Origin: Fomitopsis serialis
Taxonomy: Eukaryota > Basidiomycota > Agaricomycetes > Polyporales > Fomitopsidaceae
Direction of reading: 5' to 3'
Assembly (NCBI RefSeq): GCF_022376445.1
Contig: NW_025954971.1
Span: 124,001-188,000 of the forward strand
DNA: 64,000 nucleotides
This document shows, one piece after another, positions 34,338 to 44,999 of the stretch. The position numbers and the translations under genes are program-made. The notes beneath the pieces are model-generated. The model was given only the letters and a program-made list of their open reading frames with translations. It did no database searches and was not told where the DNA came from. The number at the start of each line of letters is the position of its first letter. Position 1 is the stretch's first letter.

Positions 34338-35799
34338 TAACCGCCAACGCGGTACTTCGACGTTCCACAACTACTATGCCACCTTGATCGAATGCTCGAA
34401 CGGCAGCGACATTCCGGCTGAGCTGCGCGTGTACAGCCCTCCAAACGACACTGTCTTAGCTGACAATACTATTGCTTACGTCATCGCGTGTGCCTACTGT
34501 CCTTCTGCCGGCATGGCTTTGCTTGATGCTATCCAGCTCACACCTTTCTACGGCGATCCATCTCTCGGGGACGAATATGATCAGAGTGTTCTGTCCTTCC
34601 CGCCCACCATCATTGGCATCGGAACGGTTGCGTCCGCGTATGATGTGCTTGCAGACGGCCAATCAAAGTCATTCCCTGTTATCGCCCATGAGCGCGTGCG
34701 CGACGAAAGTAAAACATCTACTATTCAGTAAGTGTAATTACAACACTGTCTTCGCGCTTTCATTAAATCTCCCACTTATTAGGTGCATATACGACGCTTC
34801 GCCGCGATGGGCTACCGTTCCTGCTCCTGCCCCCAATTCTACCATATCTTTCCACGGCCGATGCTCGCGCGTGAGTTCAGATGGTGTGTTGGGTGTCGAC
34901 CTTGAGCTCATTTCTATCAACTTCAGCCCCTCTCCTGTCGCTGTCGGAGGTGGAACTCTACCCGGAGGCAGTCGATCATCGACTGCTAACACTCCTTGAG
35001 CTCGCCCACATGGTTGATGCTATCGGTGACGGTGAAGGTCCAGAAGTCTCTCTGCACCTCCTGCAACATGTATCCGACGACCAGCAGCTGATTGACTTCG
35101 TCTTCCCGACACATGTACTCGCCAATCCCATCGCCTGTCTAAAACATTCGATGCTTGCTCCCACCAATAGGCAGATCGACCAGTACAACAGCATTGTTCT
35201 CAGGCTCAACCACATTGACGAGACAAGCAGGACATACCTTGCGGCCGACTCTCTGAAGGAGGCAGACGACGCCGGCATCGACTCCCCCGACAGCATATCT
35301 GACTACGTCGCCCGCCAGAATCCCGCAGGTTTTCCTCCCCACTCGTTGACCGTGAAGGTTAACGCCGTCTAACGCTTGCTGCGCAATTTCTCCCTTGACC
35401 GTGGTTTGGTCAAGAACATTTGCGTTGTTGTCATTGCGGTCGGCCCCCGTCTCGTCACAGTCCGCATTCTACGGGGTATTGCAGGTGTCAGTGTCATCGA
35501 TGAAGAAGACGTCCTCATACCTCAGATCACATTCTCTACCACCCTTTCCTCGGGCCATACACTCCTCCGTCGTCAGTTTCCTCTTGCGCTGCCGCCGGCA
35601 TATGCAATGACATTCAACAGCTACTTACCAAGGGCTAACTCTTGACGCAGTGGGAGTAGACCTTATGAGACACGTGTTTTCACATGGACAGCTGTACACC
35701 GCCCTTTCGCGCATATGTCACCGTGATCACGCAAGAATTTTGCTCAAACACGACGAATCCACTACTATCAATGTCACCTATGACGAACTTCTACTATGA
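34338..35799 (+). mobile_element. Helitron helicase remnant (C-terminal part) with associated ORF
   Basis: From about 34,930 to 35,799 the plus strand reads as the C-terminal half of a Helitron PIF1-like helicase: SLHLLQHVSDDQQLIDFVFP, LAPTNRQIDQYNSIVL, TYLAADSLKEADDAG, FPPHSLTVKVNAV, RLLRNFSLDRGLVKN, LRRQFPLALPPAYAMTFNS, and GQLYTALSRI, ending in TYDELLL. It contains an in-frame TAA after VNAV (35370), a frameshift near 35,630 and no Walker A/B motifs upstream, so it is dead. Before it, 34338-34990 reads FHNYYATLIECSNGSDIP...RVRDESKTSTIQ and a second block CIYDASPRW...NSTISFHG; this looks like a conserved transposon-borne protein but I do not recognise its domain. Element termini were not found. 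Confidence 0.75.
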
Positions 35800-36283
35800 T
35801 GGTTTATGACTTTAATTACATTGATGTTCACTCAACCGCCGGAGCGTAGCGATGGCGTCCCTTGTCAACAATGATCTGTCGCTGACGCCCACAGCGGCCA
35901 CGCGTACCGCACCAGTACATAATACCAACTCTACTCTGACCTTCCAGCTCCCGCACTCAAACTGCTCACGCAGAAGGTGTCTTGGTCGGGGCTGACCAGC
36001 CTGACGCGTTCATGAGGACGCCTGTACCACAAACTCACAGGCTCAGCTGACCGTGACTCTCGCAACGTAGCGACTCGGACCAGGGGCCTAAGCTCAGACC
36101 TAGAAGCCTCCTTATCTGCTGTCCTCCTTTATATAGTCTCGTTCCCCTGCCTTCACTCCTTATATATTCGACATCGATATGCGCAATGCCGAGCTTTGCG
36201 CCGGTGACGGGAGCCCGGAGGCAACAGCGATAAGTCTGGGGTCGTGCGCATTCGCTGACACGCTTCCTCTTGACCTCGCCGCC
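35800..36283. other. Intergenic / DAAO4 upstream region
   Basis: Holds the DAAO4 promoter and possibly the 3' end of the Helitron remnant. Two TATA-like elements lie in its last 160 bp. No gene is seen. Confidence 0.5.
36128..36168 (+). promoter_or_regulatory. TATA elements upstream of DAAO4
   Basis: TTTATATAG at 36128-36136 and TTATATATT at 36159-36167, respectively about 150 and 120 bp before the ATG at 36284. Confidence 0.4.
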
Positions 36284-37731
36284 ATGAAGACAAAGGAAGT
36301 AGTGGTCATTGGAGCTGGTACGTTGACATACGCGTCTCGCGCATTCAGCTGAACCCAGGATGTGCCCCGCGTCTTCGCAGGTGTCGTCGGCCTGACTACG
36401 GCGATCACAATCCAGGAGAAAGGAGGCTACAACGTGACGATCATCGCTGAAACATGGCCCAGCGACTCAAAGACGGTGAAATATACGAGTTTCTGGGCGG
36501 TATGTCAACCTTATGGTGTTCAGTGACCAAGGTTGACCTGATTTGAAAGGGAGCATCTCAAGGCGTATACAGAGGCCCCGATCAGAATCTGAGAAGTGCG
36601 TACTACATATCTGCTCGGGGTATGCTGCACGACTCACTATGTGTCCCTTGTGCAGAGGTTCGGCAGGACACCTTCAAGGTGATGTGGGAGCTGTCCGCAC
36701 CTGGAGGTCCAGCGGAAGCTTGTTTCCATCGCACGACGGAATACGCCTTCTACCACGATGGCTTAGGCCAATATGCAGACGATATGCCAAACGTGCGTTA
36801 CGTTCACCTATCTGCGTCAGTTCCCTGCTATAACCATATCAGCTCGAGCGCATTCCGGAGTCCGACCTCCGCCTGGGGGCCAAGGCTGGCTACAGCTTCA
36901 GCTCCTACGTGATCGACCCGCCTGTGTACCTCAACTATCTGCTATCCCGCTTCATTGCGCGTGGTGGGCATATCGTTCGAGGGACGGTGCAGCACATCAG
37001 CCAGGTCATCGAGGGCGGTGTTGGGATATGGGTGAACGGTAAGCCGTCGGCTGCCCCGGATGCACTCGTCGTATGCAGCGGTCTCGGTGCGAAGACACTT
37101 GGCGGAGTGGAGGACGCGGAGGTGTATCCGAACAGAGGCCAGAACGTCATCATTCATGCGCCGTGGGTCAGAGACGCGATGAGTCTCAGCTCGCCTGAAC
37201 CGACGATTGATACGTACATCTTCCCCCGACGAAACGGTGATGTGAGCGTTCGTCGTTCGACACCCTGAGAGCACATAGTGATCGTGAACCGTCATGCCGC
37301 ATAGGTCGTACTAGGCACCGTGCGAGTGCCGAATGACTGGTAAGCATCGCAACGCGGCAATAACAAAGGTGGTCGAACTAGCTCACCTTATAACATTCAG
37401 GTACCCAGTGAGTCGCCCGGAGACGACGACACAGATCCTCGAGCGCTGCCTGGCCTTGTGCCCCGAGCTCGCCCCTTTAGAGATCAGAGCGCAGCGGACA
37501 CCTACCGTTGACGATCTTCGCCCTCTCATTGTGGAAGTGACGTGTGGCTTACGGCCCATGCGTATCGGTGGCATCCGGATGGAGGTGAACCAGATTGATG
37601 GACGAGAGAGCGGAAGCACGATCCCTATGCTCCTGAACTACGGGTATGGCCCAAGTGGCTATGAGCCTAGTTGGGGGAGCGCGCATGCGGCACTGGGGAT
37701 GTTGGAACACGCGTTGGCTAGCGTTGCATGA
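36284..37731 (+). CDS. D-amino-acid oxidase 4 (intact, divergent active-site segment)
   Basis: Starts MKTKEVVVIGAG at 36284; exon 1 36284-36317, exon 2 36381-36499 (119 bases, as in DAAO3), a 46-base exon 3, then exons through LERIPESDLRLGAKAGYSFSSY...CSGLGAKTLGGVEDAEVYPNRGQ, VVLGTVRVPNDW, YPVSRPETTTQIL and a final part ending at 37731. All joins are in phase. Two differences from the paralogues: the segment after FWA reads GASQGVYRG, lacking the HH of GAHH; and the last intron is absent, with NYGYGPSGYEPSWGSAHAALGML read straight through. The substrate range is therefore likely to differ from DAAO3 and DAAO5, by inference. The C-terminus (ALASVA) carries no PTS1. Confidence 0.92.
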
Positions 37732-37830
37732 AGAAGTATGTATATCAAATCATCTAGACGTACTTCAGCACTGTGGGCAGCAAGGGAAATATATCAAGCA
37801 ATCGCCGAGGCGATGTCTACGAGAGAATTG

Positions 37831-38685
37831 CTAATACTTCAACGCAAACCACCATTTCTGTAGACGACCATCTGTCCCGAAGTCTGCGCGTCCGATGAAA
37901 TGGCGACCGGAAAGGAAAGCTGGCAACCACACTGCATCGTCCTCCCACATCTCGTCGTACGGGATGAACCGTAGCCCGGACGTTCCATCGACTTGTCTCG
38001 GGTTCTGGATGATATGATGGTGTCGGGCATCTGTGTCTGGGATAGCGAACCATTCAGGACGCATCTCTTCGGACCTATCCAAGGAGTTTAACGTCGTCTC
38101 TGGACGACCAGACGAGCAACGAGAGACTACTGCTTACTCTGTAATATTGCCGTCAAAGTCTTCGGCATAATAGACCTCGATGCGAGCGGCTTCGGCGATT
38201 TCAGGGCTCATGAAGAACAGCGTGCCTCGGTGCTCGAGTTTGGCTGTTATCCCAGCTTCCTCCTGTGCACAGACATCGTAAGTATAGTCGCGATTTGCGA
38301 GACACTGCACTTTCCTTGAGCTCCCGCACTGCTGCCTCAGCGGGCGTTTCTCCGGGATCTACCTTCCCACCAAAGCCATTGTACCTTGGCGCGGACAGTG
38401 AGTAGCGTACGAGAAGTGCGAGCAAGGCCGCAACCTACAGTCCTTTTCCAAGGCCCCGCTTCTTGAAGCCGAGCAGGAGCTGTTTGTGCAATTGTCAACA
38501 CTGTTTGGACGCCGTAATAAAGCCCTTGCCACCTCACCGACCTTACTATCCTGCCTCACGAATGCGTTCGTGTAGAGCTTTGCCTTTTTGAAGGGCATCC
38601 AACCCATGGACCCCGACTCGGCCAAGACAGAGAGTCGACCATCCGCGTGAAGCCCAGGTGGCACGTCGGTTGCACCTGAAGCCAT
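37831..38685 (-). CDS. MTH1-like NUDIX hydrolase, copy 2
   Basis: Near-identical inverted copy of the gene at 12621-13475, starting [20 protein letters not shown] at 38685 and ending ...[11 protein letters not shown] at 37831 (copy 1 ends KS). The NUDIX box [17 protein letters not shown], the [17 protein letters not shown] exon and the MTH1-like [10 protein letters not shown] block are all conserved, as is the odd GAAAGT donor between RELK and EEAG. A few residues differ (D to G and EK to KK in the first exon). It shares the divergent region 38686-39226 with FunK1-D and lies 99 bp downstream of DAAO4, convergent with it. Expected role: hydrolysis of oxidised purine dNTPs; activity depends on whether the GA-AG intron is spliced. 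Confidence 0.78.
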
Positions 38686-39226
38686 GATGACGAACGAGGG
38701 CTCACTGGAGCTCGTCAGTCAATATCCCGCGATTGCACGAATATATCCCTGCCTGAGGTCTCGCAGCAGGCGAAGGCCAGCACTTGCCGCCAATCGGAGT
38801 GGCTGCGCGCTTCAGCGACCACACTTTGGGAGACGCCGTGGACGTGGCAACTACAAATTGCCAAATCGGGAACAAGGTCGCGCACACGCGTTTGATCCGC
38901 GTGTGGCTGCACTGTGGTCCATCAATCTGAGATGTGGCTCAGTCCCATTGTTCTCGTCCCAACGTCGCACGCCTCGACTCAGACTGTCCCATATTGGGCA
39001 AATTGTGCGTACACTGACAATATTTCGGACTTGGATCTGCGCAAAAGGCGCGAGACAACCTACCGATTAGGAAAGGTGAACCATTTCGGCCAGCAACGAC
39101 AATGCTAACCCCAGATAATAATGAAACAGGTGTGTTCTGTGGCCAACAGACATCGTGGCTATCTGAGCTGGATATAAAGCGGACACGTCTTCGCCCACTG
39201 CGTAAGCCAACCCTCATCTTCTCCAG
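38686..39226. promoter_or_regulatory. Divergent intergenic region, NUDIX-2 / FunK1-D
   Basis: Inverted copy of 12098-12620, differing by scattered substitutions and small indels. It should contain both promoters. No gene is seen. Confidence 0.5.
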
Positions 39227-41554
39227 ATGTCGTCCTCACCTGAGCCCGGGCCCAGCCTTGCTGAATCTCGTCGTGCTACATCACCTCCCGGTACAACAGC
39301 TGAAGGCTCGCAAGTCGCGCGCAGTTCTCGTGGCTGTCCACTGTCCTGATTGTCGTGTCAGGGAACCATCGAGTCCCTCCGCCACACGGGAATCGTCGAT
39401 AGAATCAACGTAAGTTGTATCGCTCTCTCGGTGAGGGTCATCTCGGTTAACGCTATACACAGAGAAGCTTCGACTCTCCCGACCCCATCGGGTCCAAGTA
39501 CCGAAACATCGTAAGCGACTTCGTGATGTTATTGTGGCTATTTTCGCTCAAGCCTGGTATTCCCAAGACCATCCGCTCGTCTTTCTACCCCCAAGCGCAC
39601 ACAACCTCCCTCAGACACCGACAGCACTCCCGTTCACGGCAACTCGTCCGCTCTCACTAATCTGACCGTTAACAAAGTGACCAGAAAAGACAACACCGGG
39701 GCTCAGCTTCCACCCTTCGCTTGAGAGATGAGGTCGACAACGGTGGAGATGAAGTTTGAGGAATTCTTGGCGCGCTACATGCCGGTACTTGACCTTCCGT
39801 CGACGTTCGCGCCCAAGATACCCGACTTTGACAAGGATAAACTTATGGGAAAGGAGAACGATGTCTGCATCGAACTGGTACGTACGACCGTTGTCTCGAC
39901 GCAAGGCCATTGCTCACCTTACTCTCGTGAACAGTGCAGAGTTGTTCAGAAGATATTTAACAACCGTCACGAAGGCGAGAAGTTGGTTGCGAAGAACACG
40001 TGTGACAACCCAGACCCCAGCGATCACAACGACTACGCGCAGCAATCCAGAGTCGATGTCTCATTCTACCCGGCGGGCGGCCGTGCTGAGGATGACTACC
40101 GGCTTACGGGAAGCAAAAACTTGGCGCAGTTTCGGGCGTCCACTCGCTGGGCTTGGATCTCCTTGCTGGTAGAGATCAAAACGGAGCACGACAAATGCGC
40201 GTTCGATTTCGTCAACAAGGACGGCAGGAAGAAATGTGGTGACTCTGAGGAGCCTCACGACAACGAAGGCAATGACGGCGTCGCCGAGCACCACGATGAC
40301 CCTGCGGAGCTCAGGGCTGCAGACAAGGGAAAGGCAAGGGCGAACACGGGCGGTGGAGGCGGCAGGGGTAGAGGCAGGGGGAGGGGAAGGGGACGAAGAC
40401 GAGGACGGGGTAGGGGCAAGGGCAGGGGAAAGACAACCGGGGGCAAGGGCAAGGGCAAGGCGACCGACACCCGTGACGACTCTGATGTCGAGGATTCTCC
40501 GATGACACCGGTCAACGAGACCGCGCCGCTCGAGGAGTCGACCAGCAAACAGAATACAACGCCGCCGGTACCGCAGCCGTTTCTTCCCTCTGGGTCGGGC
40601 GCGAATGAGGCCCTAGCACAGATGGCGGAGTACGTCGCGAAGATCTTTCGGAGGCAGCACCGGCTGCATGTCTTCGCGCTCTTCATCTACAAGGGCCAGG
40701 CTCGTGTCGTTCGCTGGGACCGCGCCGGTGCCATCGTCTCTACGCCGATCGACTTCGCAGAGGACCCGTCTCTGCTCCACCTGGTCATCTGGCGGTACGC
40801 GAGTATGAACCAAGAGCAGCGCGGCTTCGACCCTAGCGTGGTCCTGGCCACCGAGGAAGACATCGCACATATGCGGAATTGCAGCACACCGTATCCGAGT
40901 GGGTGGATTGACGACTGCCGCAACGCTGCCGTCGATCAGCCTGGATGGCCTATGTACAGGATCAACATGCGGGCCCAGGACCACATAGATCAGACGAACC
41001 TCCAGCCGCTCGTTGATTCCATGCGGAAAGAGTCCTCGCCATCGTACCCGCTGAACGAGAAGATCAGTTTCATTGTCGGCAAGCGATACTTCGCCACTGA
41101 CTCGCCGACTGGGTGGGGTACTAACTACGAAGCCGTCGACCCTCTCCCCAACTTGAAGGCTCAACCGAAGCAACGCCGAGAGCCGATGATGGACGTAAAA
41201 GCGACTTTGCCAGTCGGCATAGAAGATGAAATGGAACAGCTTGAAGCACCCTCAGTGAAGGCATCTGCAACGCTCGCAAATCACAACAAGATAATCTATG
41301 TTTTCCTCAAAACACTTCAGCAGCCCCTGGAGGATTGGGAAGATGTCGTCGGCACACCGGATCAATTCCAGAGTCCTGCGTTCAAGGACTCCGTCGTGTA
41401 CCAGCATGGTATTCAGCGATCCAAGATGAAGTCGTCGGGCTCGAAGCGAACGTTGGAAGGCGAACCAGCGGATTTGGAAAAACCCGGCCCTTCGAAGAGA
41501 TCTAGACGTGGGACGACTGGGCTGCAGTCACTGCCGGAAGGGAAGACTGGCTAG
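39227..41554 (+). pseudogene. FunK1-D: chimeric kinase without catalytic core
   Basis: The 5' part (39227 to about 40,745) is the duplicate of FunK1-B: MSSSPEPGPSL exon (its donor is GCAAGT), GTIESLRHTGIV exon, then EMKFEEFLARYMP, CRVVQKIF, the GRG-repeat tract and VVRWDRAGAIVSTPIDF. Beyond that it resembles a different paralogue (RGFDPSVVLATEEDIAHMRNC). At GKRYFATDSPTGWGTN the protein jumps directly to the C-terminal tail (SSGSKRTLEGEPADLEKPGPSK), a tail like that of copy A. The HRD and DWD segments, roughly 300 residues in copy B, are deleted. Upstream there is also a frame slip after LKPGIPK and an in-frame TGA at 39722-39724 where copy B has AAA. The longest uninterrupted frame is 39728-41554 (608 codons). 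Kinase activity is not possible; a truncated regulatory product is conceivable but unlikely. Confidence 0.8.
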
Positions 41555-42029
41555 ACGCACGACGGGGTCGAGTTATATCGTCTCCAAAGTATGTCTGTCT
41601 GGTCTGTGATTGACTTTGATTCGGATGTGATACTGTGTTGTATGTTTGGTCATATTGTATTGTTCGCCATTGTCTACGTCTATTGGTCGGGCTACCATCC
41701 GAGTCTGACTCTGAGGACGCGGACGATTAGCGTCACATTCAACTATACGTTGTAAGTGCCTGCAGACCAACTGCTCAAATGCGATGGTCGTGGTCTCCTC
41801 GTCCACCACTCACACCGTAGTCACGGACAATGGATTTGATTCACCTTTCCGATGATTGATGACGTCCGACAGGCGTCCGATCCGGAGTAGACGCTGACAC
41901 TCTTGCGTCAGTTCGCGACTTTCCGCTAGCGTAGGTACGTATATAGACTGCATGGAGACGTCGGTCAACATCGGTTTTACCTCCCACGAGAATACTACAT
42001 TACCGCACGCAACAACGTAACTTACAGAC
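41555..42029. promoter_or_regulatory. DAAO5 upstream region
   Basis: 475 bp between FunK1-D and DAAO5. A TACGTATATAGAC element at 41936-41948 lies about 85 bp before the DAAO5 ATG and is the likely TATA box. No gene is seen. Confidence 0.5.
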
Positions 42030-43532
42030 ATGCTGCAACAGCAACTTGCGAAGAACGTCGTCGTCCTGGGAGCCGGTACGGTGACCTGATCTACCATAGA
42101 AATTGTGCTAATAATGATGGGCCTACGACAGGCGTCGCTGGACTGACAACGGCACTGAAGCTCCAGGTTAGAGGTGGCTACCAGGTCTCCTTGATTTCCG
42201 CAGTCCTCCCAACAGACTACCCCAGGAAAGCGGAGTACTCTAGTCCATGGGCGGTGAGCATAGTGCGCGTGCATGGGGCACCGTCGCCTGCCTAACGGGA
42301 ACCACAAGGGTGCGCACCATATGCTATACACCGGACGAGATGCAAGAGAGAAGGGTGGGGGCGTCATCTTAACCACCGAACGTCAATGTCTGATCACTGT
42401 AACACAGAAATCGAAGCGGAGACCTTCAATACCATGTGGGAGCTCTCCGCGCCAGGGGGCGTTGCCGAGCACTGTTTCCGCCGCATCAAAGAGACGGAGT
42501 ATTATCGCAACGAAGTCGAGCTCCAGGTCAACTGGATGCCGGACGTACGTTCACAACTTGCTCGCCTAGAAGTCATGCCGCACTGAGTCTCTTTCCTACG
42601 TGCAGCTACAGCCCGTCGCGGAGAACTTGCTGATCCCGGAGGCCAAATGCGGTTATTCATACACGACCTATAGTGTCGATCCCGTGCTCTACATCAACTA
42701 CCTCCTTTCGCGCCTGCTGGCTAGCGGCGGTACGGTCATCCGCGGCGATGTCAAGCACATCAGTCAAGTTATTGAGGGTGGCGTCGACCTGTTCACTCGC
42801 GGACGTGCAGCGACGACGCCTATCGATGCGTTGGTGGTGTGTCCCGGAGTCGGGGCCCGGACGCTCGGAGGCATCGAGGACGAGGCGGTGTATCCTAGCA
42901 GGGGCCAAGTAGTTATACTGAACGCACCGTGGATTACGCAGGCGATCAGGTTGAGCGATTCAACTGGGGCTGGCGCCCAGACGTATGTGGTGCCACGGAG
43001 AGATGGGACGGTGAGTCAAGTAGGCTAGCCAGCTAAATTCTCATGATGAAAAACTGGAGTAGGTCGCGCTGGGGAGTACAAAAGAAGCCGGTGATTGGTA
43101 AGTCAGTTACCGACTGACAGAGAGAACAGACCTACGATGTCGCCTTTCGATACAGGTATCCCGCGGCTCGTCCAAGGACCACAGACGACATCCTTCGCCG
43201 TTGTCTTGCTTTATGCCCGGAACTTGCTCCACTGGAAGTCCGAGCACAGCGTGCCGGTACGACTGACGACCTTCGTCCACTTATCGTCGAGACTGGTTGT
43301 GGCCTCCGACCTGCAAGAAAGGGTGGCATGCGCCTCGAGTACGAATGGGTCAATGCAGGAAAAGATGGCAGGAAGATACCGCTCGTATATAACTACGGGT
43401 ATGCGTGCCTTTACCTCTCGAATGACTCCGCCGTGACAAACGTCGTTCTTTAGGCACGCAGGCGTTGGCTTTGAGATGTCATGGGGGTGCGCTGCGGCCG
43501 TGCTCAAGATGTTAGAAAACGTCAAGGCCTGA
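42030..43532 (+). CDS. D-amino-acid oxidase 5 (intact)
   Basis: Starts MLQQQLAKNVVVLGAG at 42030; exons 42030-42075, 42132-42253, a 46-base exon with GAHHMLYTGRDAREK, then IEAETFNTMWELSAPGGVAEHCF, a long exon with VVCPGVGARTLGGIEDEAVYPSRGQ, VALGSTKEAGDW, YPAARPRTTDDIL and GHAGVGFEMSWGCAAAVLKML ending at 43532. All frames join. The canonical WAGAHH motif is retained, so this is the copy closest to textbook DAAO. Reaction as for the other copies: oxidative deamination of D-amino acids with H2O2 release, FAD-bound. No signal peptide and no SKL-type C-terminus (ends NVKA). It lies just outside the inverted duplication. Confidence 0.94.
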
Positions 43533-44355
43533 GCTATGGATTGAGGTGTATGCTGTAGAAAGTGTTGACGGCGTAGTCGGACCGAAATCGAAAGCCTTTC
43601 ATGAACCTTGAATACAGTGAATCAAGGTTGCTGATGCCACCACATAGCTGAGGTGAGCGCAACAACAATTCAAACGTTTTCAGGCCGTACAGGACGCGAG
43701 AGACGGTAGACGACCGGGACATAACGGTAGATACAAGTGTCGCACCTCTAGGAGATCCCCGACCGCGTCAAGCAGTGCCGATGAACGTCAAGACCGCGAG
43801 ACAAACGTGATGCCTCGTCGTAAATCTGGCGACACTCGGCGCGAGTAGTGTATTTCTGAATCTGGACTACAGATTCTACAGCGCATGGCGTTAGCCATCT
43901 GTTCAGAGTCCGTGAGGATCACATCCTCACCAGTGTTGCTATCCATATCAGTCCAACCACAGATATTCACGCATTTTTCATCCATCCGAGAAGAGACTCA
44001 CTCCAATAGCGCAGTGTTCGCCCGCCCAGTAATATCGAATAGATGGTTTGGTGTCGCAGTCTGGAGCCGTCCTAGCAAATGTGGTTGTTCCGGAGCATGA
44101 TAATGTGTTCTGTAAGTAGTCGCTCTTGTTAGGCATAAGAATGTACGTCGAGAACCCTTGGAAGGTCCAGTAGCAAGCAGTCAATGGGTGAATTGCGAGC
44201 GCTAAGTTGCTCAGACCTGGACACACGCGCTTACTGGGATCACGTGGACCGTTAAGGGTAGGCCGTGGCTGAATGGCAAGTTTGAGAGGCGACAGCGCCG
44301 AACACATCGTTGTCGTCGGGTCCCACCACATCCACCTCAAGACACCCGATTCAAG
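43533..44355. other. Intergenic between DAAO5 and eS26
   Basis: About 820 bp including the promoter of the ribosomal protein gene. No supportable exon or RNA gene. Confidence 0.5.
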
Positions 44356-44999
44356 ATGGTGAGTATCGCTGTAGGCTGGAGCCATGTTCCGACGTGCAGT
44401 AGAAGATCCAGAAATCATCGCAGGATGGGATGGATGGCGGCACTGCATCTCGGATGACGACTCAGCCCGAGTTGAAGCACATGGATTCTGACTGCGTGTT
44501 TTCTAGACTAAGAAGAGAAGAAATAACGGCCGCAACAAGAAGGGACGTGGCCACGTCAACTTCGTTCGCTGCTCGAACTGCTCGCGATGCGTGGGCAAGG
44601 ACAAGGCGATCAAGCGCTTCACAGTGCGCAACATGGTGGAGAGTGCTGCTGTCCGGGACATCAGCGATGCGAGCGTTTACTCTGGTGCGTGGTGTACACC
44701 CCCTGCTACCTAGATTGGTGTTCACGCTATCATTCTACACAGAGTACGTTATCCCCAAGCTGTACATCAAAATTGCCTACTGCGTCTCATGCGCTATCCA
44801 CTCGCACGGTACGTCCGTCTTACACGGCCTCGTATCGACTTATCCATAACCGATTGTAGTCGTCCGTGTCCGCTCCCGCGAGGGCCGTCGCAACCGTGCA
44901 CCCCCGCCCCGTGTACGGTGGAAGGATGGCAAAAAGGTCAACCCCGCTGTCGCCGCGGCCGAGGACGCCAAGGCGGCTCAGGCCCGCGCTGCTGCATAG
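44356..44999 (+). CDS. RPS26: Small-subunit ribosomal protein eS26
   Basis: Four exons: 44356-44358, 44507-44684, 44743-44808, 44860-44999; 128 residues. Component of the 40S ribosomal subunit near the mRNA exit. [20 protein letters not shown] opens the mature protein; [17 protein letters not shown] and YCVSCAIHS supply the zinc-binding cysteines; [21 protein letters not shown] is the family signature. The first exon is just the ATG, joined to ACTAAGAAG through a 148-bp intron (donor GTGAGT at 44359, acceptor TTCTAG at 44501-44506). An intron directly after the start codon is common in fungal ribosomal protein genes. The Ala-rich C-terminal tail ([15 protein letters not shown]) is typical of fungal versions. 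Confidence 0.96.

Larger units (their letters stand above)
37795..40745 (-). repeat. Inverted segmental duplication, right copy
   Basis: Reverse-complement counterpart of 10,560-13,530, containing NUDIX-2, the divergent intergenic region and the 5' half of FunK1-D. Substitutions between copies are few and occur in coding and non-coding DNA alike. The inner boundary lies about 65 bp after the DAAO4 stop. Confidence 0.9.
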
